DNA from: Nocardioides halotolerans DSM 19273
Lineage (GTDB): Bacteria; Actinomycetota; Actinomycetes; Propionibacteriales; Nocardioidaceae
Assembly (NCBI RefSeq): GCF_000422805.1
Contig: NZ_KE383927.1
Location: forward strand, 90,594 to 154,593
Length of the DNA: 64,000 bases
Direction of reading: 5' to 3'
Shown: one piece after another, positions 32,042-40,120 of the stretch
Position numbering within the stretch: position 1 is the stretch's first letter
How the letters are laid out: every line of letters begins with the position of its first letter
The notes under the pieces: model-generated
The model's input: the letters and a program-made list of their open reading frames with translations, nothing else
The model's database searches: none
Told to the model about the DNA's origin: nothing
Program-made: the position numbers and the translations under genes

Positions 32042-34315
32042 TCAGCCCTCGACGCGGTCGTACGCCGACTCGAGGTGTGCCGCGGAGACCAGCCACTCCT
32101 CGCCGGCGACGCCGCGCAGCACCCACTGGCCCGGGCGCGCGGTCTGGTCGCCCTCCAGGCTGTGCACGACCTCGCCGGGCCTGGCCAGGCGGCCGCGCAC
32201 CTCGCCCACCCGACGCCAGCGGTCGCCGCCGAGCGGCTCGTGGGTCTCCTCGAAGATCGCGGCGTCCACCGAGCGGGAGCCGCCGTCGTCGATGACCTCC
32301 CAGTCGCCGGCCCGCCCTCGCATGACCGCGCCGGCGGCGGTCGTCCACGACCACGGCTCGTCGCGGCGCACGGCCGTGACCTCGCCGCGGCGTCGCAGCC
32401 GCACCCAGGTGGCGTGGGGGTCGTCGAAGGACCGGTAGCCCAGCGTCTCCAGGAGGGCGAGGCTGTCGACGACGCCCTCGCGGTCCTTGGCCCGGCTCTC
32501 GTCGGGCAACCGGTCCCACGGCAGCAGGTCGGGGTGCTTCTTCGTCGCGCGGTCGCGGGTGGGGCCCCAGGTCCACCCGTAGCGCCGGTAGTGGTCGAGC
32601 CACGAGTCGTGCTCGCGGCGGGCCATCTCGTCGAGCTGGTCGTCGCTCGGCGGCGACGCGGCGTCGGCGCTGGCGCCCCAGCTGCGCCCGACGGCGACCG
32701 CCGAGCCCAGCGTGGTCAGCACCTGCCGGACGTTGGACTCGCGGTAGAAGGGCGCCAGCTCGGCCCACGGCCGGCGCGCGGGGTCGTCGGCGTCGGGGTG
32801 GTCGCGGAGGTAGTCCTCGTGCAGCAGCCGCGCGATGCGCTCCCAGCTGTCCACGGGCCGGCCCTGACCCGCGTCGAGCGTCGAGCCGAACGCCCGCACC
32901 TGCGCGAGCAGCGGCTCCGCGCCCAGGCCCGAGACCTCCGCGTGGCGCGAGTAGACCAGCAGGCGTGGGTACGACGCACCGAGCCGCGAGGCCAGGCGCT
33001 GGTCGGGGAGGCTCACGTCGCTGAAGACCAGGGCCGGAGCGGCGTGCTCCTCGACGGCCTCGGCCACCACCTCGTCGAGCTCGTGGTCGGTCTCGGCGTG
33101 CACCCGGTCGAGCTGGGCGTTGCCGAAGCGGCGCTGGGAGAGCGCGTGCTCCTCCAGCACCTCGTCGGCGCTCTCCCCGACGATCGTCACTCCCGGCGCC
33201 GAAGCCCCGCGGTGGCCGGGACGCCCGGTGCCGAGGCCGCCCTCGCGAGCGCGCTGCGCGAGCTCGGCCACCACCGCGAAGGTCAGGTCGGACTGCCCGG
33301 CGAGCAGCACGTGGTCGACCCCGCGCTCGACCAGGTGGTCGACGAGCAGCCGGGCGGTCACCTCGTTCTCGCTGATGGTGTCGACGATCCACTCCGGGAT
33401 GCGGGACAGGTAGCGGCGCCGCCAGTCCTCGGCCTGCCACGCCTCGTCCATCCGCACCAGCGCGCGGACGGGGTGGTTGCCCGTCACCGTCCGACGCCCC
33501 TCGACCGCGGTCTGCACGACGCCCATCAGGCGCTGCGCCTCGGTGCTGTCCGGAGCCAGCACGGCCAGCCGGCGCAGCGCGTGCCGCCTCGACGGCCGCA
33601 CGAGCAGCCGGGCGACGGCGTCGACGCTGCGAGGGTCGGTGACCACCACCCGCCAGCCGGCCGCGCGCGCCTGGCCGACCCAGGGTGCCAGCGGGTCGGG
33701 GGTGAGGACGGCGAGCGTGTACCGGTCGGAGTCGGCGGCGAGTGCGGTCAGCAGCGGGGCCGAGGTGGCGTCCACCCCCAGCACCACGGAGAGCCGCGGC
33801 GACCAGCGCACGGCCACCCGGTCGACCTGCGTGCGCAGCAGCGCGGCCAGCGCGCTCGTCGCGGCGACGAGCAGCACGATGAGCTGTGTGAGGCGAGCGA
33901 ACTGCAGTGCCAGCGGCACGCCACCGGTGTCGCAGCCGGGCGCCGAGAACATGTCGACCGCGTAGTTGTTGGTGAGCAGCCCCACCACGCGGGTCACGAC
34001 GCTCCAGCCGGTGCTGAGCCCCTCCTCCGGGCAGCGGCCGTACGACGCCGACGCCAGCACCAGCACGGTCGCGATGCCCAGACCGAGGAGGACGACCGCG
34101 AAGGGCCTGCTGCTGCGCCGGTGGACCCAGCGCCAGGTCCCGTAGGCGAGCAGGCCGGCGGCCAGGTTGACCGCGATCGGCCAGGCCGCCCGCGGGTCGC
34201 CGTACGCGCCGAGGAAGCCGGGCAGGTCGACGTAGACCGCGACGGCCAGCAGTGCCACGCCGACCGCGTAGACCGCGCCGGCGGCCCAGATCACCCATCG
34301 CGCGCGCTCGGTCAC
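32042..34315 (-). CDS. membrane protein with Rossmann (RCK-like) and RyR domains
   Basis: 757 residues from GTG 34315 (TACGAT six bases ahead). Four membrane helices (about 7-28, 44-61, 72-90, 137-159) are followed by an RCK/TrkA-N-like Rossmann unit (RLSVVLGVDAT ... YTLAVLTPD, about 173-235). A second Rossmann-like part follows (VDHVLLAGQSDLTFAVVAELA), then a RyR domain (about 560-625) with the hallmark HDSWLDHYRRYGWTWGPTRD, HPDLLPW and D...LL..LGY. The C terminus holds two copies of a small motif (GDWEV ... FEETHEP and GQWVLRG ... YDRV). This suggests a ligand-gated channel or nucleotide sensor; the function is not established. Confidence 0.82.
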   Translation of the reverse strand: MTERARWVIWAAGAVYAVGVALLAVAVYVDLPGFLGAYGDPRAAWPIAVNLAAGLLAYGTWRWVHRRSSRPFAVVLLGLGIATVLVLASASYGRCPEEGLSTGWSVVTRVVGLLTNNYAVDMFSAPGCDTGGVPLALQFARLTQLIVLLVAATSALAALLRTQVDRVAVRWSPRLSVVLGVDATSAPLLTALAADSDRYTLAVLTPDPLAPWVGQARAAGWRVVVTDPRSVDAVARLLVRPSRRHALRRLAVLAPDSTEAQRLMGVVQTAVEGRRTVTGNHPVRALVRMDEAWQAEDWRRRYLSRIPEWIVDTISENEVTARLLVDHLVERGVDHVLLAGQSDLTFAVVAELAQRAREGGLGTGRPGHRGASAPGVTIVGESADEVLEEHALSQRRFGNAQLDRVHAETDHELDEVVAEAVEEHAAPALVFSDVSLPDQRLASRLGASYPRLLVYSRHAEVSGLGAEPLLAQVRAFGSTLDAGQGRPVDSWERIARLLHEDYLRDHPDADDPARRPWAELAPFYRESNVRQVLTTLGSAVAVGRSWGASADAASPPSDDQLDEMARREHDSWLDHYRRYGWTWGPTRDRATKKHPDLLPWDRLPDESRAKDREGVVDSLALLETLGYRSFDDPHATWVRLRRRGEVTAVRRDEPWSWTTAAGAVMRGRAGDWEVIDDGGSRSVDAAIFEETHEPLGGDRWRRVGEVRGRLARPGEVVHSLEGDQTARPGQWVLRGVAGEEWLVSAAHLESAYDRVEG

Positions 34316-34321
34316 GCGAGG

Positions 34322-34327
34322 ATCGTA
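34322..34327 (-). promoter_or_regulatory. -10 hexamer TACGAT, leaderless start of RyR gene
   Basis: TACGAT on the minus strand, 6 nt before GTG 34315. Confidence 0.55.
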
Positions 34328-34456
34328 GGTGGCGGCCCTTCCTCGGCCGCGCAGCTCGGTCAGCACCTTCGCGAGGCGTCGGGCTCACGGGCCGCGTCAC
34401 CTCGAGCCGCAGCACCCCCGTCGCAGAGCGACCCGCCGCTGCCCGACACTTGAGCG

Positions 34457-35725
34457 GTGGTGGACCTCCGGAGCCTGGTGGCCGACACCCGGCCCCTCCA
34501 GGAGGAGCACTTCCGGCGGCTGTGGCTCGCCAACATCGTCACCGTGGTCGGCGCCCAGCTGACGGTGGTGGCGGTGCCGGCGCAGATCTACACCGAGACC
34601 GGGTCGTCGGCGTACGTGGGCCTCACGGGGGTCTTCGGCCTGGTGCCGCTGCTCGTCTTCGGGCTGTACGGCGGCGCGCTGGCCGACGTCTTCGACCGGC
34701 GCACGATCCTCCTCGTCACGACCGCCGGCCTGATCGTGACCAGCGGTCTCTTCTGGCTCCAGGCGTTCCTCGGCGGGGCGAACGTCTGGCTGCTGCTCGG
34801 TCTCTTCGCCGTCCAGCAGGCCTTCTTCGCGGTCAACCAGCCGACCCGCAGCGCCGTGCTGCCCAAGATCGTCCCCCTCGAGCTGCTGCCGGCCGCCAAC
34901 TCGCTGAACATGACCGTCTTCCAGGCGGGAGCGATCGGCGGGCCGCTCCTGGCCGGGGTGCTGATCCCGGTGATCGGACTCGACTGGCTCTACCTCGTCG
35001 ACACGGCCACCCTGTTCGCGACGCTGGCCGCGGTCGTCCGCCTGCCGCGGCTGCCGGTCGTGGACGCGAGCACCGCCGCGCCGGGCGTCCGCGCGGTGGT
35101 CGAGGGCTTCGCCTACCTCCGGCACCAGCCCGTGCTGCTCATGTCGTTCGTGGTCGACATCATCGCGATGGTCTTCGGCATGCCGCGCGCGCTGTTCCCC
35201 GAGATCGCGCACGTCGACCTCGGCGGGCCGGAGGCGGGCGGGCTCGCCTTCGCGCTGCTGTTCGCCGCGATCCCGGCCGGTGCGGTGCTCGGCGGCGTGT
35301 TCAGCGGCTGGGTCTCGCGGGTCGACGCGCAGGGCCGCGCGGTCATCGCGTGCATCCTCGTGTGGGGCGTGGCGATGGCCGGCTTCGGCCTCGCGATCGG
35401 CCTCGCGGACGTGGCGCGCACGCCGATGCTGATCGTCGCGCTGCTCATGCTGGTCATCGGAGGCGCGGCCGACATGGCCTCGGCGGCGTTCCGCACGAGC
35501 ATGCTCCAGAGCGCCGCCGACGACGCCGTGCGGGGCCGGCTGCAGGGCGTGTTCATCGTCGTCGTGGCCGGCGGGCCACGCATCGCCGACGTCGTGCACG
35601 GAGCCAGCGCCGCTGCGGTCGGCACCGCCGCGGCAGCGGCCGGCGGAGGAGTCCTCGTGGTCATCGGCACCGTGGTCGCAGCGCTGCTCGCGCCCGCATT
35701 CGTGCGCTACCGCCTCGGCCGGTAG
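34457..35725 (+). CDS. MFS transporter (EntS/MFS_3-like)
   Basis: 422 residues with about 12 membrane helices. The N-terminal FRRLWLANIVTVVGAQL, the loop-2/3 motif GALADVFDRRTI and the second-half mirror VFSGWVSRVDAQGRAV fit enterobactin-exporter-like MFS_3 proteins. The likely role is export of a small metabolite or siderophore; no siderophore genes are near. The start GTG 34457 (or 34460) lacks a clear SD or strict hexamer. It is divergent from the RyR gene. Confidence 0.88.
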   Translation: MVDLRSLVADTRPLQEEHFRRLWLANIVTVVGAQLTVVAVPAQIYTETGSSAYVGLTGVFGLVPLLVFGLYGGALADVFDRRTILLVTTAGLIVTSGLFWLQAFLGGANVWLLLGLFAVQQAFFAVNQPTRSAVLPKIVPLELLPAANSLNMTVFQAGAIGGPLLAGVLIPVIGLDWLYLVDTATLFATLAAVVRLPRLPVVDASTAAPGVRAVVEGFAYLRHQPVLLMSFVVDIIAMVFGMPRALFPEIAHVDLGGPEAGGLAFALLFAAIPAGAVLGGVFSGWVSRVDAQGRAVIACILVWGVAMAGFGLAIGLADVARTPMLIVALLMLVIGGAADMASAAFRTSMLQSAADDAVRGRLQGVFIVVVAGGPRIADVVHGASAAAVGTAAAAAGGGVLVVIGTVVAALLAPAFVRYRLGR

Positions 35726-35831
35726 TCCCCCGGGGAGCCCGGGTCCAGCACGGCCCGTTCGGGTCAGGCGGCCCGCGGCGTCGCGCTCGCCAGGTCATCG
35801 ATCCAGACGTCGATCGCGGACGAACGGCGCA

Positions 35832-35849
35832 ATGGCCTACTTGGGCCAT
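35832..35849. promoter_or_regulatory. operator-like dyad ATGGCC-N6-GGCCAT
   Basis: Six-base perfect arms (35832-35837, 35844-35849) sit about 23 bp upstream of the TACCGT hexamer of the exported protein gene, near its -35 position. The binding factor is unknown. Confidence 0.35.
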
Positions 35850-35871
35850 GCGCCGCGGCTCCCGGTGTCAC

Positions 35872-35877
35872 TACCGT
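35872..35877 (+). promoter_or_regulatory. -10 hexamer TACCGT, leaderless start of exported protein
   Basis: TACCGT, the 6-nt gap CCACCC, then ATG 35884. Confidence 0.55.
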
Positions 35878-35883
35878 CCACCC

Positions 35884-36822
35884 ATGCCCTCCCGACGACG
35901 CACCCTCACCACGGCCGGCGCGCTCGTCGCCGGCCTCGCCCTGGCCTCCCTCGCGTCGCCGCCAGGGGCGGCCGCACCTGAGGCGTCCCAGGTCAGCGCA
36001 GTCGCCCCGGTCCATGCCCGAGCAGGCACGTCGGCCACGATCGGGCAGGTCGCGGCGAGCCCCGACACCGCCGCGAGCTGCGGCTCGGCGTTCACCGCGG
36101 TGCAGGCGTCGAGCGCCGCCCCCCAGCCGTACGTCGTGCCGGCGGCCGGTGTGATCACCTCATTCTCCACGGCCGCCAGGACGACGCCCCTCGTCGGCAG
36201 CGTCAGGGCGGTCATGTTCGTCCCCGCAGGAGCCGGCACCTACGCGCAGGTCGGGAAGAGCGCCCTGGCGGCCGTCACGCCGGCCGTGCTCAACACGTTC
36301 CCAACCCGGATCCCGGTGCCCGCAGGTGCGACCCTCGGTATGCAGTTCACCAACCCGTCGATGGCCTGTGGGGTGGCCGACGCCGGCAGCTCGCTCGAGT
36401 ACCTCGCCACCTACGACCCGGACAACCCGGTCCCCTTCACCGGCACCCCGGCCTCCTACCTGCTCAACGCCGCCGCGGTCTGGGAGTCCGACGCGGACGC
36501 GGACGGGTTCGGGGACGTGACCCAGGACCTCTGTCCCCAGTCGGCCCGCAGCCAGGCGGCGTGCCCGGCGCCGGACACGCGGGTCAAGTCCGCACCCAAG
36601 GCGACGCCCAAGGCGAAGATCAAGATCAGCTTCGTGTCGTCGGTCCCCGGGTCGACGTTCACCTGCTCGGTGGACGGCAAGCCGGCGAAGCCGTGCTCCT
36701 CGCCGTTCCGCAAGCGCTACTCCCTCGGCAAGCACAAGGTGCGCATCACCGCGACGAGCCCGGCGGGCATCGTCGAGGCGAAGCCGGCCACCGTGAAGTT
36801 CCGCAGGATCGCGCCGCGCTGA
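35884..36822 (+). CDS. exported protein with Ca-binding-like repeat and Ig-like C terminus (paralogue 1)
   Basis: 312 residues. The signal peptide covers 1-30 (AAA site). A beta-rich domain (about 50-195) is followed by a calcium-binding-like DADADGFGDVTQDLCPQS resembling a thrombospondin type 3 loop. An Ig-like module (about 235-312) has the disulfide-type FTCSVDGKPAKPCSSPF and LGKHKVRITATS. It is closely related to the protein at 37414-38331 and its C-terminal module recurs at 52374-53117. Function unknown; surface adhesion or matrix is plausible. Confidence 0.75.
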   Translation: MPSRRRTLTTAGALVAGLALASLASPPGAAAPEASQVSAVAPVHARAGTSATIGQVAASPDTAASCGSAFTAVQASSAAPQPYVVPAAGVITSFSTAARTTPLVGSVRAVMFVPAGAGTYAQVGKSALAAVTPAVLNTFPTRIPVPAGATLGMQFTNPSMACGVADAGSSLEYLATYDPDNPVPFTGTPASYLLNAAAVWESDADADGFGDVTQDLCPQSARSQAACPAPDTRVKSAPKATPKAKIKISFVSSVPGSTFTCSVDGKPAKPCSSPFRKRYSLGKHKVRITATSPAGIVEAKPATVKFRRIAPR

Positions 36823-36839
36823 CGCAGGCCAGTCGCAGG

Positions 36840-37346
36840 TCAGCCGGAGGTCAGCAGACCCCGCACGTACGCCGCCTGGCCCGCGTGCTGCAGGTCGTCG
36901 CTGAGCACGCTCACCAGGCGGACGCCGAGCGTCACGGGAGGGTCCCACCGCTCGTCGACGACCCGGTCGAGGTCCTCGCTGCTGACCGTCGCCAGGTAGG
37001 CGGCCGTGGCCTCGTGGACCGCCTCGACGTACGCAGCGAGCAGGTCGGCGCTCGCGCGGACCTGCCCCACCTCCTCGCTCGTCATCGAGTAGCCGGTGGC
37101 GTCAGGCGGGATCGGCAGGCCGAAGCGGCCCACGAAGTCCTGCGCGGTCCACACCTGCTCGGTGCCGGCGACCTCGGCGACGTGGTCGTCCTGGACGCGC
37201 GCCAGGTGCCAGACCAGCCAGGCGATCGAGTTGGCGCCGGGTGCCGGGCGGGCGACCAGCTGGTCGTCGGTGAGACCGTCGACCGCGGCCGTCGCGGTCT
37301 GGCGGATGCGGTCGAAGGCGTCGGAGAGCAGCTCCGCGGGTGTCAT
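36840..37346 (-). CDS. DinB/DUF664 family protein (mycothiol transferase-like)
   Basis: 168 residues, a DinB-type four-helix bundle. SIAWLVWHLARVQDDHVAEVAG and LSDDLQHAGQAAYVRGL supply the His residues that would bind a metal in DUF664 proteins. These are putative mycothiol-dependent detoxification enzymes of actinobacteria. ATG 37346 has TACCGT 8 nt upstream. It is flanked by two exported paralogues on the opposite strand, which may have arisen by duplication around it. Confidence 0.85.
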   Translation of the reverse strand: MTPAELLSDAFDRIRQTATAAVDGLTDDQLVARPAPGANSIAWLVWHLARVQDDHVAEVAGTEQVWTAQDFVGRFGLPIPPDATGYSMTSEEVGQVRASADLLAAYVEAVHEATAAYLATVSSEDLDRVVDERWDPPVTLGVRLVSVLSDDLQHAGQAAYVRGLLTSG

Positions 37347-37413
37347 GCCCACCGACGGTAGTCCGCCCGCGGCACTCGACGCACTGACGCGATGCGGGGT
37401 CGTGGGCCACCAT

Positions 37414-38331
37414 ATGGCCGTGCGTCCGTCCCTCGTCCTCGCCACCGTGGCCGCGCTGGCGGTCGGGCTGCTCGCGCCCGCGGGCGCCGGCGCCGTCCCC
37501 GCGAGCCGCGTCACGCCGCCGCGGATCGGCCAGGCCGGACCGGCGGTGGCCGTCTGCAACGCGACCGCACCGGCCGCGGTCCTGGCCGGCGGCTCCGCCG
37601 GGCCGGCGTACGTCGCACCCGTCGACGGCGTCGTGACCGGCTTCAGCCACCAGGCCAACGGCACGGCCGGGCAGGTGCGTGCGCTGGTGCTCGCCGACGC
37701 GCCCTCGACGAGCAACAAGATCGTCGTCGCCAAGAGCGCGAAGATGACGGTGTCGGTCAACAAGCTCAACGCGTTCGGGGTCCAGCTGCGCATGAGGGCC
37801 GGCGAGCGGCTGGCGCTGTGGTACTCCACCAACCTGATGGCCTGCCTGACCGTCGGCACGGCCGGAGACACGAGTGTCGCGTCGGCGCCCTTCGACGCCG
37901 ACGTGAACCCCGTCTTCGCGCCCACGGGCTCGTTCGTCGGCAGCTACCGACCCAACATCGCGGCCTCCTTCGAGCCCGATGCCGACGGCGACGGGTTCGG
38001 CGACTACACGCAGGACGCGTGCCCGCGCTCGGCGCTCACCACCGCGGTCTGCCCCGAGCCCGACACCAGGATCACCAGGAAGCCCAAGCACGCGTCGACG
38101 CGTCACAAGGTGAAGGTGACGATCCGGTTCACCTCCTCGATCGCCGGCTCGACGTTCCAGTGCCGGCTCGACGGCCACAAGAAGTGGAAGAGGTGCTCGT
38201 CGCCCTTCAAGCGGACGCTCGGCATCGGCAAGCACCGGCTGCAGGTGCGGGCGGTCAGTCCTCAGGGTGTGCCCGACCGCAGGCCCGCGACGGCCAGGTT
38301 CACGATCACGAAGGCGAAGCGGCACCGCTGA
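37414..38331 (+). CDS. exported protein with Ca-binding-like repeat and Ig-like C terminus (paralogue 2)
   Basis: 305 residues with the same architecture as the protein at 35884: signal peptide (1-28), beta domain, FEPDADGDGFGDYTQDACP loop and an Ig-like C-terminal module. The module has FQCRLDGHKKWKRCSSPF and IGKHRLQVRAVSPQG. ATG 37414 is used, but GTG 37420, with CACCAT six bases ahead, may be the real start. The 3' end overlaps the convergent TetR gene by 26 bp. Function unknown. Confidence 0.75.
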   Translation: MAVRPSLVLATVAALAVGLLAPAGAGAVPASRVTPPRIGQAGPAVAVCNATAPAAVLAGGSAGPAYVAPVDGVVTGFSHQANGTAGQVRALVLADAPSTSNKIVVAKSAKMTVSVNKLNAFGVQLRMRAGERLALWYSTNLMACLTVGTAGDTSVASAPFDADVNPVFAPTGSFVGSYRPNIAASFEPDADGDGFGDYTQDACPRSALTTAVCPEPDTRITRKPKHASTRHKVKVTIRFTSSIAGSTFQCRLDGHKKWKRCSSPFKRTLGIGKHRLQVRAVSPQGVPDRRPATARFTITKAKRHR

Positions 38332-38866
38332 GCGAGGGCACCACGAACCGCTCGACGAGCGCACGCTCCTCGGCGGCGTCGCGGCCCGGCACGATCAACA
38401 GCGAGACGATCACCCGCACGAGCCAGCGCGCGGCCAGCGGATCGGTGTCGACCCCGCGCACGAGCGCCTCGACGACCGGCGACGCGAGAGCCATCTCAGC
38501 GGTCGCCGCGGCGTCAGCGCGTGCGAACCAGGCGGACAGGGCCGGCGCCTCGCGCACCCGCGCCAGCGCGGACAGGATCGCGGTGCCGAGCCGCTGCTGC
38601 GGGTCCTCGACCCGGGCCGCGTCGGCGGCCACGAGCCCGCCGACGCGCCGGGCCTCGCGATGGACGTAGGCCAGGTGCAGCTCGTGGCGGTCCGCGAAGT
38701 AGCGGTAGACGGTGGCGCGGGAGCAGCCGGCGGCCCGCGCCACGTCGCCCATGGCGACCGCGCCGATGCCGCCCCTGTGGGCGGCGGAGTCGGTGAAGAG
38801 CTCGCCCGCGGCGTCGAGGATCCTCTCGGCCGCAAGCCTCGTGCGGTCGTCCGCGAGCCAGCTCAT
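38306..38866 (-). CDS. TetR family regulator, coupled to P450
   Basis: 186 residues. The N-terminal HTH (about 12-58) contains RILDAAGELFTDSAAHRGG, MGDVARAAGCSRATVYRYF and DRHELHLAYVHRE; the C-terminal ligand domain is helical. ATG 38866 overlaps the P450 stop (ATGA), so it is the second gene of the P450 operon. It probably represses its own operon through the dyad at 40094-40113, with the inducer perhaps being a P450 substrate. Confidence 0.88.
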   Translation of the reverse strand: MSWLADDRTRLAAERILDAAGELFTDSAAHRGGIGAVAMGDVARAAGCSRATVYRYFADRHELHLAYVHREARRVGGLVAADAARVEDPQQRLGTAILSALARVREAPALSAWFARADAAATAEMALASPVVEALVRGVDTDPLAARWLVRVIVSLLIVPGRDAAEERALVERFVVPSLSGAASPS

Positions 38867-40080
38867 GCCGCGGCCAGGGGGACGGTGAGCGGGCGGCGGA
38901 CGTAGCGGCCGGGCGCCCAGGTGACCCCGTCGAGGTCGATTGTGAACGACGGGATGCGGGCGAGCAGCTCCTCGAGCGCCACGCGGACCATCAGGCGGGC
39001 GGCGGCGTTGCCGATGCAGTGGTGGTTGCCCTGGCCGAAGGTGAGGATCTGCGTCGGGTGGCGGCGTACGTCGAGCCGCTCGGCGTCGGCGCCGTACTTG
39101 CGGGGGTCGCGGTTGGCGGCGGCGTAGCAGAGCAGCACCTTGCGTCCGGCCGGGACGGTCACGCCGTGCAGCTCGACGTCGCGGGTGACCGTGCGGGCCA
39201 GGCCCTGCACCGGCGAGGTGAGCCGCAGGAACTCCTCGACCGCGCTGCCGAGCAGGCCCGGATCAGCCGCGAGGAGGGCCCGCTGGTCGGGGCGGGCGGC
39301 GAGCAGCTGCACCGCCCCGCCGAGCGCACCCGTGGTGGTGTCGTTGCCGCCGGTCACCATCGCGAAGACGTAACCGAGGATGCTGAGCAGGCCCGCGTCG
39401 TCGTCGCCGACACCGGCCGCGACCAGGTGCGACACCGTGTCGTCGCCGCGGTCCTCGGCCGGCTCCCGGCGCCGGCGCTCGATCAGCTCGGAGAAGTAGC
39501 CGAGCATGGCGGCCGTCGCGTCCGCCGCCCCGGTCGGGTCGCCCGCCGAGCTGGCGGCCACGATCGCGTCGGTCCAGCCGTCGAAACGGTCGCGGTCCTC
39601 GGCGGGGACGCCGAGGTAGTGGGCCACCACCATGCTCGGCAGCGGCTTGAAGAGCTCGACCACGATGTCGCCACCGCCGGAGACGACGAAGGCGTCGAGG
39701 CGGGCGGCGACGAAGCGGCGGACGTCGGGCTCGATCTCACGCACGGCCCGGGGCGTGAACCCACGCGAGACGAGCCTGCGGAACGCCGTGTGCTCGGGCG
39801 GGTCGAGCATCACCATCGGCGGGTTGTCGGCGAGACCGATCTTCTCGAGCTCGCCGTACTCGACGGTCAGGCCGCGCGCGCTCGAGAAGGTGTCGGTGTC
39901 GACGGCAGCGCGGAGGACGTCCTCGTGCCGCGAGAGCACGTAGTAGTCGTCGTGCGGCCGGCCGCGAGGGACCACGTGGTGGACCGGGTCGTGGTCGCGC
40001 AGCCCGGCGTACATCGCCCACGGACTGGCCCACGCCGCTCCACCGCCAGGCGTGAAGCTCGGAGACGTCGTGGCCGTCAT
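38863..40080 (-). CDS. cytochrome P450
   Basis: A 405-residue soluble bacterial P450. It has the I-helix motif AMVTGGNDTTTGALGG, the ExxR helix EEFLRLTSP..GLAR and the heme loop FGQGNHHCIGNAAARL, with the Cys ligand near 360. The I-helix has Gly-Asn-Asp-Thr-Thr in place of the usual A/G-G-x-D/E-T-T, so it is still normal. No ferredoxin gene is adjacent, so redox partners must come from elsewhere. ATG 40080 has CATGCT 6 nt ahead. The substrate is unknown; the TetR coupling suggests an induced detoxification or catabolic role. Confidence 0.93.
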   Translation of the reverse strand: MTATTSPSFTPGGGAAWASPWAMYAGLRDHDPVHHVVPRGRPHDDYYVLSRHEDVLRAAVDTDTFSSARGLTVEYGELEKIGLADNPPMVMLDPPEHTAFRRLVSRGFTPRAVREIEPDVRRFVAARLDAFVVSGGGDIVVELFKPLPSMVVAHYLGVPAEDRDRFDGWTDAIVAASSAGDPTGAADATAAMLGYFSELIERRRREPAEDRGDDTVSHLVAAGVGDDDAGLLSILGYVFAMVTGGNDTTTGALGGAVQLLAARPDQRALLAADPGLLGSAVEEFLRLTSPVQGLARTVTRDVELHGVTVPAGRKVLLCYAAANRDPRKYGADAERLDVRRHPTQILTFGQGNHHCIGNAAARLMVRVALEELLARIPSFTIDLDGVTWAPGRYVRRPLTVPLAAA

Positions 40081-40086
40081 GTCGTG

Positions 40087-40113
40087 AGCATGAGACAGAT
40101 GGCGAGATCTGTC
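40087..40113 (-). promoter_or_regulatory. TetR operator and -10 of the P450 operon
   Basis: The dyad GACAGAT-N6-ATCTGTC (40094-40113) lies beside the CATGCT hexamer (minus strand, 40087-40092), which is 6 nt before ATG 40080. Binding there would block the promoter. Confidence 0.6.
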
Positions 40114-40120
40114 CAGGACC

